From: JAKZVK01 sp965237575
Lineage (GTDB): Bacteria; Acidobacteriota; Terriglobia; Bryobacterales; UBA6623
DNA length: 64,000 nt
Reading direction: 5' to 3'
Assembly (NCBI GenBank): GCA_965237575.1
Contig: CBDEGI010000004.1
Coordinates: forward strand, 1,674,001 to 1,738,000
Positions 25,886 to 33,948 of this stretch are shown in pieces; the stretch's first letter is position 1; each line of letters starts with the position of its first letter. The translations under genes were made by a program, and so were the position numbers. The notes beneath the pieces were generated by a model. That model worked only from the letters and a program-made list of their open reading frames with translations. It ran no database searches and was not told the DNA's origin.

Positions 25886-27235
25886 ATGAGCCTCAGACGC
25901 AGCGAACGGAAGCGGCCGCCAACCGGGTCTTGGCGCAGCCGCGCGGCTGCGCCGTTCCTGAAGATCATGGCCTTTTTTTGGCGCAGGCTTCTCGTCCGCA
26001 CTACTTTCATCGCTGTCACCGGCAGCCTCGGCAAAACCACCACCAAGGACTGCTTGGCGGCCCTGCTCAGCTCGTTGGGCCGGACCGCCAAGTCCTATCG
26101 GAACTTGAACGCGCGAGCCGGGGTGTCGATAACCATCCTGCGCACGATGCCTTGGCATCAGTTCTCCGTCGTGGAACTCGGGACCGGCGGCCCGGGCAGT
26201 CTCGCGCCAGCCGCGCGATTGCTTCGTCCGCACATCGCCGTCATCACCGGCGTGGCGAGAACTCACACCGAGAACTTCGCCAATCTCGAGGAGACGGCCC
26301 GCGAGAAGGCGTCGGTCCTCACAGGGCTTGTACCCGGTGGCATCGCCGTCGTCAATGGTGATGACATTCGCCTGATCAACGCGATCGATCTCGACCCGGG
26401 TCAAGTGAAGCGCTTCGGCACGTCACCTTCCTATTCAGTCTGGGCCGACAAGATCTCCGCGCGTTGGCCCGACCGGCTGTGCTTTCAGCTTCATACCGCG
26501 GCCGGGTCCCATGCCGTTCGGACGCCCTACGTGGGCGCCCACTGGACGCCGTCCGTTCTCGCGGCGTTAGCGACAGCCGAGGTCTGCGGCGTGCAGCCTG
26601 GCGAAGCTCTGGAGACTGTGGCCAACATCGAGGTGTTCTACGCGCGCATGCAGCCGGTCCGGCTTCCCAACGGTGCGGTCTTTCTCCGCGACGACTACAA
26701 CGGCTCGATTGACTCGCTCGAGCCGGCGCTGAAGGTGCTGCGCGAGGCGGAGGCCCAGCGGCGGATCCTGGTGATCACCGACTACTCCGACTCGCCCATC
26801 AGGCCGCGCCGTCGCATGGCGGGCCTGGGCCGCTTGGCGGCGGAGTGTTGCGAGGTCGCCGTATTCGTCGGAGAGCGCGCCCACTTTGGCACTCGGGACG
26901 CCATCGCCTCAGGCATGCCCCCCGAGAACGCTCACGCCTTGCCCGACCTGCCAAGCGCCGCTGAGTTTCTCAAGAAGGATCTGCGCGCCGGCGACTTGGT
27001 CCTGTTGAGAGGACGCGTCACCGACCACGTCACCCGCATCTTCTTCGCTCAACTCGGCGAGGTGAAGTGTTGGAAGCCGACCTGCCCAAAGACAATGCTA
27101 TGCGACATTTGCCCGGAACTCGGTACGCCCAAAGAAGCCCGCCGCAAGGCGGTGCCCGTCCCGCCTCCCGAGGCCGCACCCGACCGCCATCAAGCTCAGC
27201 CCTCCGCTCGCGGGGGCGCGCAGTTCGAAACGTAG
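25886..27235 (+). CDS. Stand-alone Mur-ligase-family protein with C-terminal cysteine cluster
   Basis: The protein has 449 residues. The ATP site is VTGSLGKTTTKDCLA. Next come the MurF-like ELGTGGPGSL, PHIAVITGVARTHTENF and EKASVL segments, then the linker helix region YARMQPVRLPNGAVFLRDDYNGS, all usual for UDP-MurNAc-tripeptide:D-Ala-D-Ala ligases. No other mur genes are near, and the true start may be later (Met at MAFFWRRLL). Past the ligase domain lies CWKPTCPKTMLCDIC (C-x4-C-x5-C-x2-C), a possible zinc or Fe-S site not found in MurF, followed by a Pro/Ala-rich tail. The substrate may be a non-peptidoglycan amide bond. Confidence 0.8.
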   Translation: MSLRRSERKRPPTGSWRSRAAAPFLKIMAFFWRRLLVRTTFIAVTGSLGKTTTKDCLAALLSSLGRTAKSYRNLNARAGVSITILRTMPWHQFSVVELGTGGPGSLAPAARLLRPHIAVITGVARTHTENFANLEETAREKASVLTGLVPGGIAVVNGDDIRLINAIDLDPGQVKRFGTSPSYSVWADKISARWPDRLCFQLHTAAGSHAVRTPYVGAHWTPSVLAALATAEVCGVQPGEALETVANIEVFYARMQPVRLPNGAVFLRDDYNGSIDSLEPALKVLREAEAQRRILVITDYSDSPIRPRRRMAGLGRLAAECCEVAVFVGERAHFGTRDAIASGMPPENAHALPDLPSAAEFLKKDLRAGDLVLLRGRVTDHVTRIFFAQLGEVKCWKPTCPKTMLCDICPELGTPKEARRKAVPVPPPEAAPDRHQAQPSARGGAQFET

Positions 27236-27257
27236 GGGCAAGGCACTACGGCCCCAG

Positions 27258-28379
27258 CTAATCCCGCATCAGCAGGATCACGACCAGCGGGCCCAAGGTG
27301 ATCAGGGCCACAAGCACCCACGCCGTCGGTCTCGCGAAGTTGACTGTGTACCCGACGCCGGCGCGCTTCTCGATCCAGATCGAGGGGTCGGCGGGGTTGT
27401 AGTAGATTTGGCCCCACTTCCAGCACTCGTCGGGCGTGCGGTCGCCGATGGGTGCCGGGGCGGGCGCGGCGATGGCCTCTCCGGATGACGTCGCCGTGGC
27501 TGCGCCGCCGAGCCCGAGCGTCTGGGTCGGCGTGTCCGGTAAGCGCGAGCCCCCTTGCCCATAGCGGACGCTCCAGTAGATTGCCAGGGGGATCGGCAAC
27601 ACCGTCATGGCGAGCAGCACGTAGTGCGCCATGGGCATCGCCGCTTCGATGCGATACACGACGGCAATCCAGGCAAATATCACGGCGACGTAGTATTGGG
27701 ACCCGAGCAGGATGTTGAACGTCAACCGCCGGAAGCGCGTTTCCTTCGCGCCGGACGGCCCCTGGATCGAAATGCGGCGCGACTGGCGGGCCATGCTAAA
27801 GCTCGTCAGCCACAGCGTTGCGCAGATGACAAAACCGATGGCCGGAGAACGAAAGACGACTGCCGGCGTCTTCTCGACAAACCGATCCGCTTCGCCCTTG
27901 ATGTTGAAGTGCACCGCGTACGGATCGGGAAGATCGTCGTAGACCATGTCCAGATAGGCCGCGACTGCGCCCAAAAGCAAGTACGGGCCCAACCAGACCA
28001 GCCAACTACCGGGCAGCATCCGCGAGTGCGGCGACAGCGAGGCCTCGCGTTCACTCGACGGCACGACCGCGTGGGGACGCACGATCCGATTCATCACATA
28101 CCATGCGACCGCGGCGCCAAACGCCTGCCACAACACCGGCACCGAGAGAATGAACACCTGCCCTTCGCCAAAGAGAAGAAAGGCTGCGGCGATTACAGTG
28201 TGCGCCCACACCTGTAGGCGAAAGACGCGGATGTAGTACTGTCCGCGGGGTGAGGCACGGAAGTCCGCGGGCACCGTAACGCCAAAGAACAACTCGGGCC
28301 GCGTGAGAACGGGCAGCAAGTGCAGAATCAGGGCGGTGAGCGGTAACTGTCCCAGAATCCACCACTCTGCTGTCGTCAT
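27258..28379 (-). CDS. Membrane protein with DUF1648 and DUF5808 modules
   Basis: The protein has 373 residues with about eight transmembrane helices. DPYAVHFNIKGEADRF is the DUF1648 signature. Near the C-terminus WKWGQIYYNPADPSIWIEKR and GYTVNFARPTAW are the DUF5808 hallmark. Proteins of this layout commonly sit beside YtrA-type GntR regulators, as here (231 bp downstream). They are often linked to cell-envelope stress or antibiotic response; that function is inference. Confidence 0.82.
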   Translation of the reverse strand: MTTAEWWILGQLPLTALILHLLPVLTRPELFFGVTVPADFRASPRGQYYIRVFRLQVWAHTVIAAAFLLFGEGQVFILSVPVLWQAFGAAVAWYVMNRIVRPHAVVPSSEREASLSPHSRMLPGSWLVWLGPYLLLGAVAAYLDMVYDDLPDPYAVHFNIKGEADRFVEKTPAVVFRSPAIGFVICATLWLTSFSMARQSRRISIQGPSGAKETRFRRLTFNILLGSQYYVAVIFAWIAVVYRIEAAMPMAHYVLLAMTVLPIPLAIYWSVRYGQGGSRLPDTPTQTLGLGGAATATSSGEAIAAPAPAPIGDRTPDECWKWGQIYYNPADPSIWIEKRAGVGYTVNFARPTAWVLVALITLGPLVVILLMRD

Positions 28380-28442
28380 CCTTCACCTCCAACTCGCCGG
28401 CAAGTGCCGGCTTCTACAAGTTCGCGTGCTACCGAGGAGCGC

Positions 28443-28610
28443 TAGATAGGAGGTGGCGCACGCCTCCGGCGGGCAGGACCGGCGTCCCCACCGGTCTTCT
28501 CCCGTCCCCGGACAAGCGGCTGTGCGGCAGAAACCTCGAACCGGAGGTCGACGCTGCAGCCGGCCAGGAGGCCCGCGCCACTAGGCACCCGTAGCAGTTT
28601 CATTCGCGCA
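28443..28610 (-). other. Spacer between GntR and membrane-protein genes
   Basis: An open frame of 53 codons (MKLLRVPSGAGLLAGC...) exists, but it is arginine/proline-rich and lacks a well-spaced ribosome site, so I do not call a gene. GACCGG and CCGGTC around 28470-28492 form a hairpin that could reduce read-through between the two genes. Confidence 0.4.
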
Positions 28611-29024
28611 CTAGGCCTCCGAATGCCCCACCGCAGTCGCCGCCAGCCCGAGGTCTCGTGAGATCTGCTGCTTGGGCACACCTCGTGACAACGCTTCGGC
28701 TACGATCTCGTTGAGGCGCTTCGAGAAAGCCTTGCTGTCCTTGGCGGATGCCTTCTTCGGAACACCGCGGTCAAGCACCCGCGCACCCCTCCCGCGCTTC
28801 AACTCCAACCAGCCTTCTTCCGCCAAGAGGCGATAGGCCTCGGCCACGGTATTGAAGTGAACGCCCAAATCCATCGCCAACTGGCGCACCGGCGGTAGCG
28901 CGTCGCCCGGCTTGAGCGACTCCGCGATCAGGTGCGTTCGGGTCGCGTCGACGATCTGCCGGTAGGCCGGGATGTGGGAGTCCAGAGCGATACGAATACT
29001 GACCGGCTCAACTGTGGTCTCCAC
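28611..29024 (-). CDS. GntR-family regulator, YtrA subfamily
   Basis: The protein has 137 residues, the short form typical of YtrA regulators. The winged helix carries PAYRQIVDATRTHLIAESLKPGDALPPVRQLA (residues ~13-45, landmark only) and DLGVHFNTVAEAYRLLAEEGWL. It has only a small C-terminal dimerisation segment. The start is GTG 29024, with AAGGAG five bases upstream. It follows the hydrolase gene by 32 bases and should bind the palindrome at 30999-31026 at the head of the operon. Confidence 0.9.
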   Translation of the reverse strand: METTVEPVSIRIALDSHIPAYRQIVDATRTHLIAESLKPGDALPPVRQLAMDLGVHFNTVAEAYRLLAEEGWLELKRGRGARVLDRGVPKKASAKDSKAFSKRLNEIVAEALSRGVPKQQISRDLGLAATAVGHSEA

Positions 29025-29056
29025 ACAAGCTCCTTCCTCAGCGGCTGCTGTTGCGA

Positions 29057-30958
29057 CTACGAGCCCTGCGCTGCAAGTGGCAGAGACGGAGCGCGATCTC
29101 CGCCCGCCACGAACGTAGGCGCCCTGGCCGACGCAGCGGTCGGCCCCCGCCGGGTTCGCTCGATGATCCAACCCGTGATCAGCTTGAGCGCCCGCGGTGA
29201 GATCGTCTCCTCGATTCGTGCGTACTCCGCGGGCAGGCCCGACTCGCTCGTTTGCATCAGGTGATTCAACTTGGGCAGCCGAACGGCCCGGTAGTCCTTG
29301 GTGGGCGCGGCCCCCAGAGCCTCCTCCAGGGGCGGCAAGTTCTGGTCAATGGGCACCTGGACATCACGCTCGCCGAACAGCGCCAGCGTTGGGCACCGCA
29401 CCTTGCGTAGAGCCTCGGCAGGATCGTAGGCCAGGAAGAAGCGGAACCAAGGCGTTAGCAGCATCTTTGCCTGTGCTTCGAGTGCCGCGCTACTGCCCAC
29501 CCCCAGCGCTTGCTTCTCTATCTCGCTCAAACTCGCGTATAACATCTGCTGCATGGCGCGAAGCGTCTCGCGCCGGTCCTCTTCCCCCGCCGTGGAACTG
29601 ACGACTTCGAACAGCCGCTGCTGCGCCTTCCGGATCGACTCGACCTGGCTTTCGTCGACTCCCATCGCAGTCGCCAGCGCCACGCTCTGCCGGTACACAA
29701 TCTGCTCGCCGTTGACTCCCGGCGGCGCCACCAAAACCAAGAAGGCGACCTCGGCGGACTGCGCCGCTGCGATGGCCGCCGCCGTGGCGCCCTCGCTGGG
29801 GCCCAACAGTCCAATCCGTGCCTGGTCGATCTCTTGCCGCGTCTTGAGATAGCTGACTGCCGCCAACGAGTCTCCGGCGAAGTCCTCAGTGGTCGATTGA
29901 GAAACGCTACCCTCCGAACCCCCCACACCACGGTCGTCATAGCGCAGCACAGCCAAGCCGTTGCGGGTCAGGTGATCCGCCAGCACGAGAAAAGGGCGAT
30001 GGCCCATGACGGTCTCGTTGCGGTCTTGCGGCCCGGAGCCAGAGATCAACACGCCGGCCGGGAACGGCCCCTTCCCCCGCGGCAGGGTCAGAGTTCCGGC
30101 CAGCTTGAGGGCCGCCCGCTCGTTTCGAAAGACGACCTCTTCGTCGCGGTAGGGATACGGACGTTCGGGGTCCTGGGAGCGGGCTAGATCGGGGGCTTCT
30201 GCTTGGCGTTTGATGGTGAGCGGAGTCGACCGGCGGTTCTGACGCCACTTGCCGACAATCTCCGAACCGTCGTCGCTCATCGTGCCCTCGAACAAAGCCG
30301 CGGGCTTGGCTAGCTTGATACGGACCGACTCGTCTTCGAACTCGATCTCAGAGATCTTCAGTCCCATCGCCCCTTGATCGAGGTTGTCGAGTGTTCCCGT
30401 CAGCACGCCTTGTTCGTCGGCGCTGATGCGGAACAGCAGGCGAAGACTGACCGGCCCGGCGTCCAGGCGTCCCAGCCACAGTCCTGCCAAACCCTCGCCG
30501 GGGATTCCCTCGATCGGCGGGGGCGGCGCAGGGACATCGCCCTTGCGCTTGAGCTTGAAGGTGAAGTGGCCGCCCCCTTGGCTGAAGTCGCCGGAGATTT
30601 CACCGCCGTCCTCCGAAAGTCCGCCCTTGAACCTCGGGTTTCCCGGGACGCCTGCCATAGCGAACGATACTTTCCTCCCGTCAACTTTAACGTTCGAGAG
30701 CGAGAAATCCTTGAGTCTCTGGGCGGGTATGCTGATCTTGCCTGCCCAGGCGCTGTCTGGCGATTGGGCGAGATCGACGATGACTCCCAGACCAGGGCCC
30801 GGCGTTTGGATCTTCCCGTCCCAGCGGCCCTGGGGTGTCGGTTCCTGCGCGAAGGCAGCTGAACCAGCGGCGAGAACCGCGCCCCACAGTAGAACGGCCA
30901 TCGGTATCGCAAACGGTTTCGTCCCTTCTCTACGGGTGTTCGCTTTCATCCAGCTCAT
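29057..30958 (-). CDS. Secreted alpha/beta hydrolase with N-terminal beta-domain
   Basis: The protein has 633 residues. A signal peptide is followed by ~230 residues of two repeated lipocalin-like beta-modules (GRWDGKIQTPGPGLGVIVDL ... LWLGRLDAGPVSLRLLFRI). The alpha/beta hydrolase follows, with nucleophile GPSEG, acid GERDVQVP and PKLNHL. Proteins of this kind are exported serine esterases or peptidases; the substrate is unknown. Its ATG has GGAG six bases upstream. It is the first gene of the GntR-controlled unit, with the palindrome about 40 bp before its start. Confidence 0.83.
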   Translation of the reverse strand: MSWMKANTRREGTKPFAIPMAVLLWGAVLAAGSAAFAQEPTPQGRWDGKIQTPGPGLGVIVDLAQSPDSAWAGKISIPAQRLKDFSLSNVKVDGRKVSFAMAGVPGNPRFKGGLSEDGGEISGDFSQGGGHFTFKLKRKGDVPAPPPPIEGIPGEGLAGLWLGRLDAGPVSLRLLFRISADEQGVLTGTLDNLDQGAMGLKISEIEFEDESVRIKLAKPAALFEGTMSDDGSEIVGKWRQNRRSTPLTIKRQAEAPDLARSQDPERPYPYRDEEVVFRNERAALKLAGTLTLPRGKGPFPAGVLISGSGPQDRNETVMGHRPFLVLADHLTRNGLAVLRYDDRGVGGSEGSVSQSTTEDFAGDSLAAVSYLKTRQEIDQARIGLLGPSEGATAAAIAAAQSAEVAFLVLVAPPGVNGEQIVYRQSVALATAMGVDESQVESIRKAQQRLFEVVSSTAGEEDRRETLRAMQQMLYASLSEIEKQALGVGSSAALEAQAKMLLTPWFRFFLAYDPAEALRKVRCPTLALFGERDVQVPIDQNLPPLEEALGAAPTKDYRAVRLPKLNHLMQTSESGLPAEYARIEETISPRALKLITGWIIERTRRGPTAASARAPTFVAGGDRAPSLPLAAQGS

Positions 30959-30998
30959 CTCTTGCTCCTTTGAGGTCGGTCCGTAGCTTGTCCATCGA

Positions 30999-31026
30999 TT
31001 GTATATTGTACACGTACATTATACAA
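30999..31026 (-). promoter_or_regulatory. 28-bp palindromic operator with embedded -10
   Basis: TTGTATATTGTAC (30999-31011) and GTACATTATACAA (31014-31026) are inverted repeats with one mismatch, around AC. The leftward strand contains TATAAT at 31018-31023. The site lies ~40 bp before the hydrolase start and two genes upstream of the YtrA-type regulator, whose family binds such TGTA...TACA sites. Repression of the operon is the likely role. Confidence 0.72.
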
Positions 31027-31114
31027 TAGTTGGCAACTTGCTTGTCGGCCACGTCCGTCCAGGCCGCCCGGGCCTCGACGAAACCAGAGGCCCAATCAAG
31101 CGATTCTCGACCTT

Positions 31115-33430
31115 CTACTCTTCGCCGAGGACCCACTTGGTCAGCCACCGCAGCTTGCGCTCCAGCAAGTCGCGGCGGTTTGCGGCCTTCTGCAAGCCGT
31201 GTGGCTCGCCGGGATAGATGACGAATTCGGCGGGCACTTTGTTCTTGAGCAGCGCGGTGTAGAGGTGCCGGCCTTGCATCAATGGGACGCGAATGTCCGC
31301 GTCACCATGCCAGACGAGCGCCGGCGTCTTGATCTTGTCGGCGAAGTACATCGGCGAGCCCCGGTAGTAGCGCCGGTGGTCGGTGCCGAGATAGCTCTCG
31401 AAGCGCTCGGGGACGTCGGTGGTGCGCACGAAGCTCGGCAAATCGGTGACGGGTGCGCCGATGACAGCGGCCTTGAAGCGGTCGGTCTGGCTGATGACCC
31501 ACGAACTCATGTAGCCGCCGTAGCTCGAGCCGGAAATGCCCATGCGGTCGGGATCGACGAGCCCGCGCTCGATGAGATGGTCGACGCCGCTCATCACGTC
31601 TTCGTAGTCGCCGATGCCCCAGCTACGCAGGTTGGCGCGCAGGAACTTCTCGCCGTAGTGTCCGCTGCCACGGAAGTTTGGCCGGAACACGACCCAGCCG
31701 CGCTGGGCGAACAGCCGGTAGTCGCCGTTGACGAACGTGTTGCTCATCACCGAATGCGGCCCGCCATGAGGCACGACCAGCAAGGGGTATCGCATGTCCG
31801 CCCTGTAGCCCAGCGGCTTGTGGACGATCCCTTCGATCTCCATGCCGTCGAAGCTCGGCCAGCGAATGATCTCGGTGTCGATCTCGGGCCATTGCTTGAT
31901 CTGGGGATTCGCTTCCGTCAGGCGCTTGGGCGTCAGGCGCTTGGGCCGCATGTCGGCGAGCGTCGTGACGTAGACGTCGGGTGGGGTCGTCGCGTTCTGC
32001 CGGATGAAGGCGATGGACTTGCCGTCGCGCGACACACTCAGGTCGGCGTGGACATCGTGGCCACTGGTGAGTGCCCTGACCCGGCGCGCGGCGACGTCGA
32101 CCGCGAAGATCTGTGTCGCGACGCGGTCGCCCGCTATGTAGAGGATCTGCTTGCCGTCCGCCGTCCAATAGAATTGCTTGATCTTTTCGTCGAACTCCGG
32201 CGTGATATTGACGGTCTCGCCCGTCTCGACGTTGACCAGGTAGAGAAACGACACGGTGACCCAGTCGTAGCGCTCGGTCGAGATGAAGGCGATGTGGCGT
32301 CCGTCGGGCGACCAGCGGGGAAAGCCGTCCATGCCTTCGCGCTCAACGAGCATGCGCAGGCCGCTGCCGTCGCGGCCGACTGTGGCCACGTCACCGAACA
32401 GATGACTGCCTGCTTTGGCGTGCGGACGCTTAGTGAAGGTGATGCGCCGGCTGTCGGGCGACCAATGAAATCCGTCCGGAAACCACTGCTCGTAGCCGCC
32501 GGCGCTGTAGGTGCTGGGGGTGATGGCAGTCTCCTTCTTCGTGGCCAGGTCGGCGACAAAGAGGCGGTTCATTGGCAGGTTGTTGACGTCGACCACGACG
32601 GGTGCGTCCTTGTCGGGCGCGGGGGTGAAGAAGCGCAGATTCCGTGCGTGCATCGGGCGTGCGAGAAAGGCGATGCTCCGCGAGTCAGGGGACCATTGGA
32701 AGCGGTCGATGAACCCGCCGTGACGGGTGAGCTGCTCGGGCGACCCACCGGCGGACGGGATCAGCCAGATCTGCCGACTGCCGTCGCTCGTGCCGCTCGT
32801 CGAGGAGAAGTAGGCGATGGTCTTGCCGTCGGGCGACCAGGCGGGGGCGCTGCCCGCTGTGAGTTCGCGGTCGGACTTGCCATCGGAGGCGACGAGGCGG
32901 ATCGTCGAGCCTTGGCTGGTGCCACCGGAGTCACGGGGGGTGACGACGTACGCGACCTGTGAGCCGTCGGGCGAGATGGCGACACCACCCAAGCCGGTAG
33001 TCGCGAGGACGTCGGCTTGTCCAGGTACTGCCGCGGGCAAGACCGGAGTGGAGAGCAGCAGAACCGCTATCGAAATAGCGCCTAACAGCCCGCGGTGAAA
33101 GTATGGTTTCTTGTCCGGCCCGTTCGATACCCCTACCTGTTGCGGCAGGCCGAGCAGGCGGGTGCGGCATGCCGTGCCCCTACATTTGTGAACAACATAG
33201 CTCCCGTTTTTGCCACAGGCTGCTAAAGTGCCGGCGATAGGCGAGCTACGATAGATTGGCTTTGTTTCGCCCCTTTGCGCTGGGAGAAGCGTCCACAGAC
33301 CGGGCGCGGCCGAGGTGAGGTTGGGTTTGCTTCGTTTGTCGCTCGGGAGCCGGGCCGAGAGGCCGAGGTTTACCAGCAAACCCATGATGCCGTGAGGTTC
33401 CGGGTGGATTGGCTTCGTTTCGTTTCGCAT
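31115..33430 (-). CDS. S9-family prolyl oligopeptidase/acylaminoacyl peptidase
   Basis: The mature part has a TolB-like propeller (WSPDGKTIAYFSS, WSPDSRSIAFLAR and similar) followed by the S9 hydrolase domain. The catalytic Ser is in GISGSSYGGYMSSW, Asp in WHGDADIRVPLMQG and His in PGEPHGLQKA. A signal peptide-like segment (AISIAVLLLSTPVLPA) starts near 33100. No ATG, GTG or TTG lies shortly before it. The nearest in-frame start with a ribosome site is ATG 33430, which adds ~100 residues derived from intergenic repeats. The 5' end is therefore unresolved: repeats may have displaced the original start. It is an exported peptide-degrading enzyme. Confidence 0.85.
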   Translation of the reverse strand: MRNETKPIHPEPHGIMGLLVNLGLSARLPSDKRSKPNLTSAAPGLWTLLPAQRGETKPIYRSSPIAGTLAACGKNGSYVVHKCRGTACRTRLLGLPQQVGVSNGPDKKPYFHRGLLGAISIAVLLLSTPVLPAAVPGQADVLATTGLGGVAISPDGSQVAYVVTPRDSGGTSQGSTIRLVASDGKSDRELTAGSAPAWSPDGKTIAYFSSTSGTSDGSRQIWLIPSAGGSPEQLTRHGGFIDRFQWSPDSRSIAFLARPMHARNLRFFTPAPDKDAPVVVDVNNLPMNRLFVADLATKKETAITPSTYSAGGYEQWFPDGFHWSPDSRRITFTKRPHAKAGSHLFGDVATVGRDGSGLRMLVEREGMDGFPRWSPDGRHIAFISTERYDWVTVSFLYLVNVETGETVNITPEFDEKIKQFYWTADGKQILYIAGDRVATQIFAVDVAARRVRALTSGHDVHADLSVSRDGKSIAFIRQNATTPPDVYVTTLADMRPKRLTPKRLTEANPQIKQWPEIDTEIIRWPSFDGMEIEGIVHKPLGYRADMRYPLLVVPHGGPHSVMSNTFVNGDYRLFAQRGWVVFRPNFRGSGHYGEKFLRANLRSWGIGDYEDVMSGVDHLIERGLVDPDRMGISGSSYGGYMSSWVISQTDRFKAAVIGAPVTDLPSFVRTTDVPERFESYLGTDHRRYYRGSPMYFADKIKTPALVWHGDADIRVPLMQGRHLYTALLKNKVPAEFVIYPGEPHGLQKAANRRDLLERKLRWLTKWVLGEE
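33165..33190. repeat. CGGCATGCCG palindromic repeat
   Basis: CGGCATGCCGTGCCCCTAC is the motif also seen around 42475-42538. It falls within the extended frame of the S9 peptidase, another sign that this 5' part is not original coding sequence. Confidence 0.5.
33253..33430. repeat. Interspersed TTGGCTTNGTTTCG-type repeats
   Basis: ATTGGCTTTGTTTCGCCCC at 33253, GTTGGGTTTGCTTCGTTTG at ~33318 and ATTGGCTTCGTTTCGTTTCG at ~33411 are diverged copies about 65-95 bp apart. Translated leftward, they give the recurring ETKPI/RSKPN-like peptides in the questionable N-terminus of the S9 peptidase. Confidence 0.55.
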
Positions 33431-33948
33431 AGCTCTCTCCCTACTTGCGGCCGACAGGCTCGCAGTCGGTCGCTGCCGAATTGTCCGCTTTTGCCCGCTT
33501 TTGCCCGCTTCCCATAGGGGCTCGGAATGTCCTCTACGCCTGGGTGAGGGTGGTTGTGCCACCCGTTCAGAGATCAAGGCATGTTGGTGGGCATCAGGGT
33601 TCCATGGCTGACACCCAGGGCTGTTATCTAGATCACCCCTTCGGGGTTTGCCAGGTGGCCGGGCGGCGTGATCTGAATGTGTCGTACCCGCACAGGATTG
33701 CCTTCCCAACGCTGGTGAGATCGCTCCAAGGTTTCCTCGCCCCTAGTATACGAACCGGTTGCGGGTCCGGCGGGGTAGCTGGAGAGGCAAGTGATTGAAA
33801 GGATGGGAGAAATTCGCTTGAAAAATCGGTGACTCCGTGAATCGTTGCCGGCTGGGGTAGGGGGCCGTGGCTGAGCCTCGTCTGTCCCGCTCATCCGCTG
33901 CCTCGCGATCGAAGCCCTATAATCCGGTGAGTACACTGCGCCCGTGCC
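33431..33948. other. Long intergenic region with a 10-bp tandem repeat
   Basis: No gene is supported between the S9 peptidase and the esterase. Around 33486-33511 a decamer (CGCTTTTGCC) repeats nearly three times. The rest has no clear feature. Confidence 0.5.

Noticed and set aside
28443..28602. 53-residue lipoprotein-like frame after the GntR gene
   Set aside because: The ribosome site is badly spaced, the composition is arginine/proline-rich, and hairpin-forming sequence explains it better.
31199..32962. A 587-codon open frame on the plus strand
   Set aside because: It lies entirely opposite the S9 peptidase, whose catalytic motifs are clear; the plus-strand translation has no recognisable domain and reflects high G+C.
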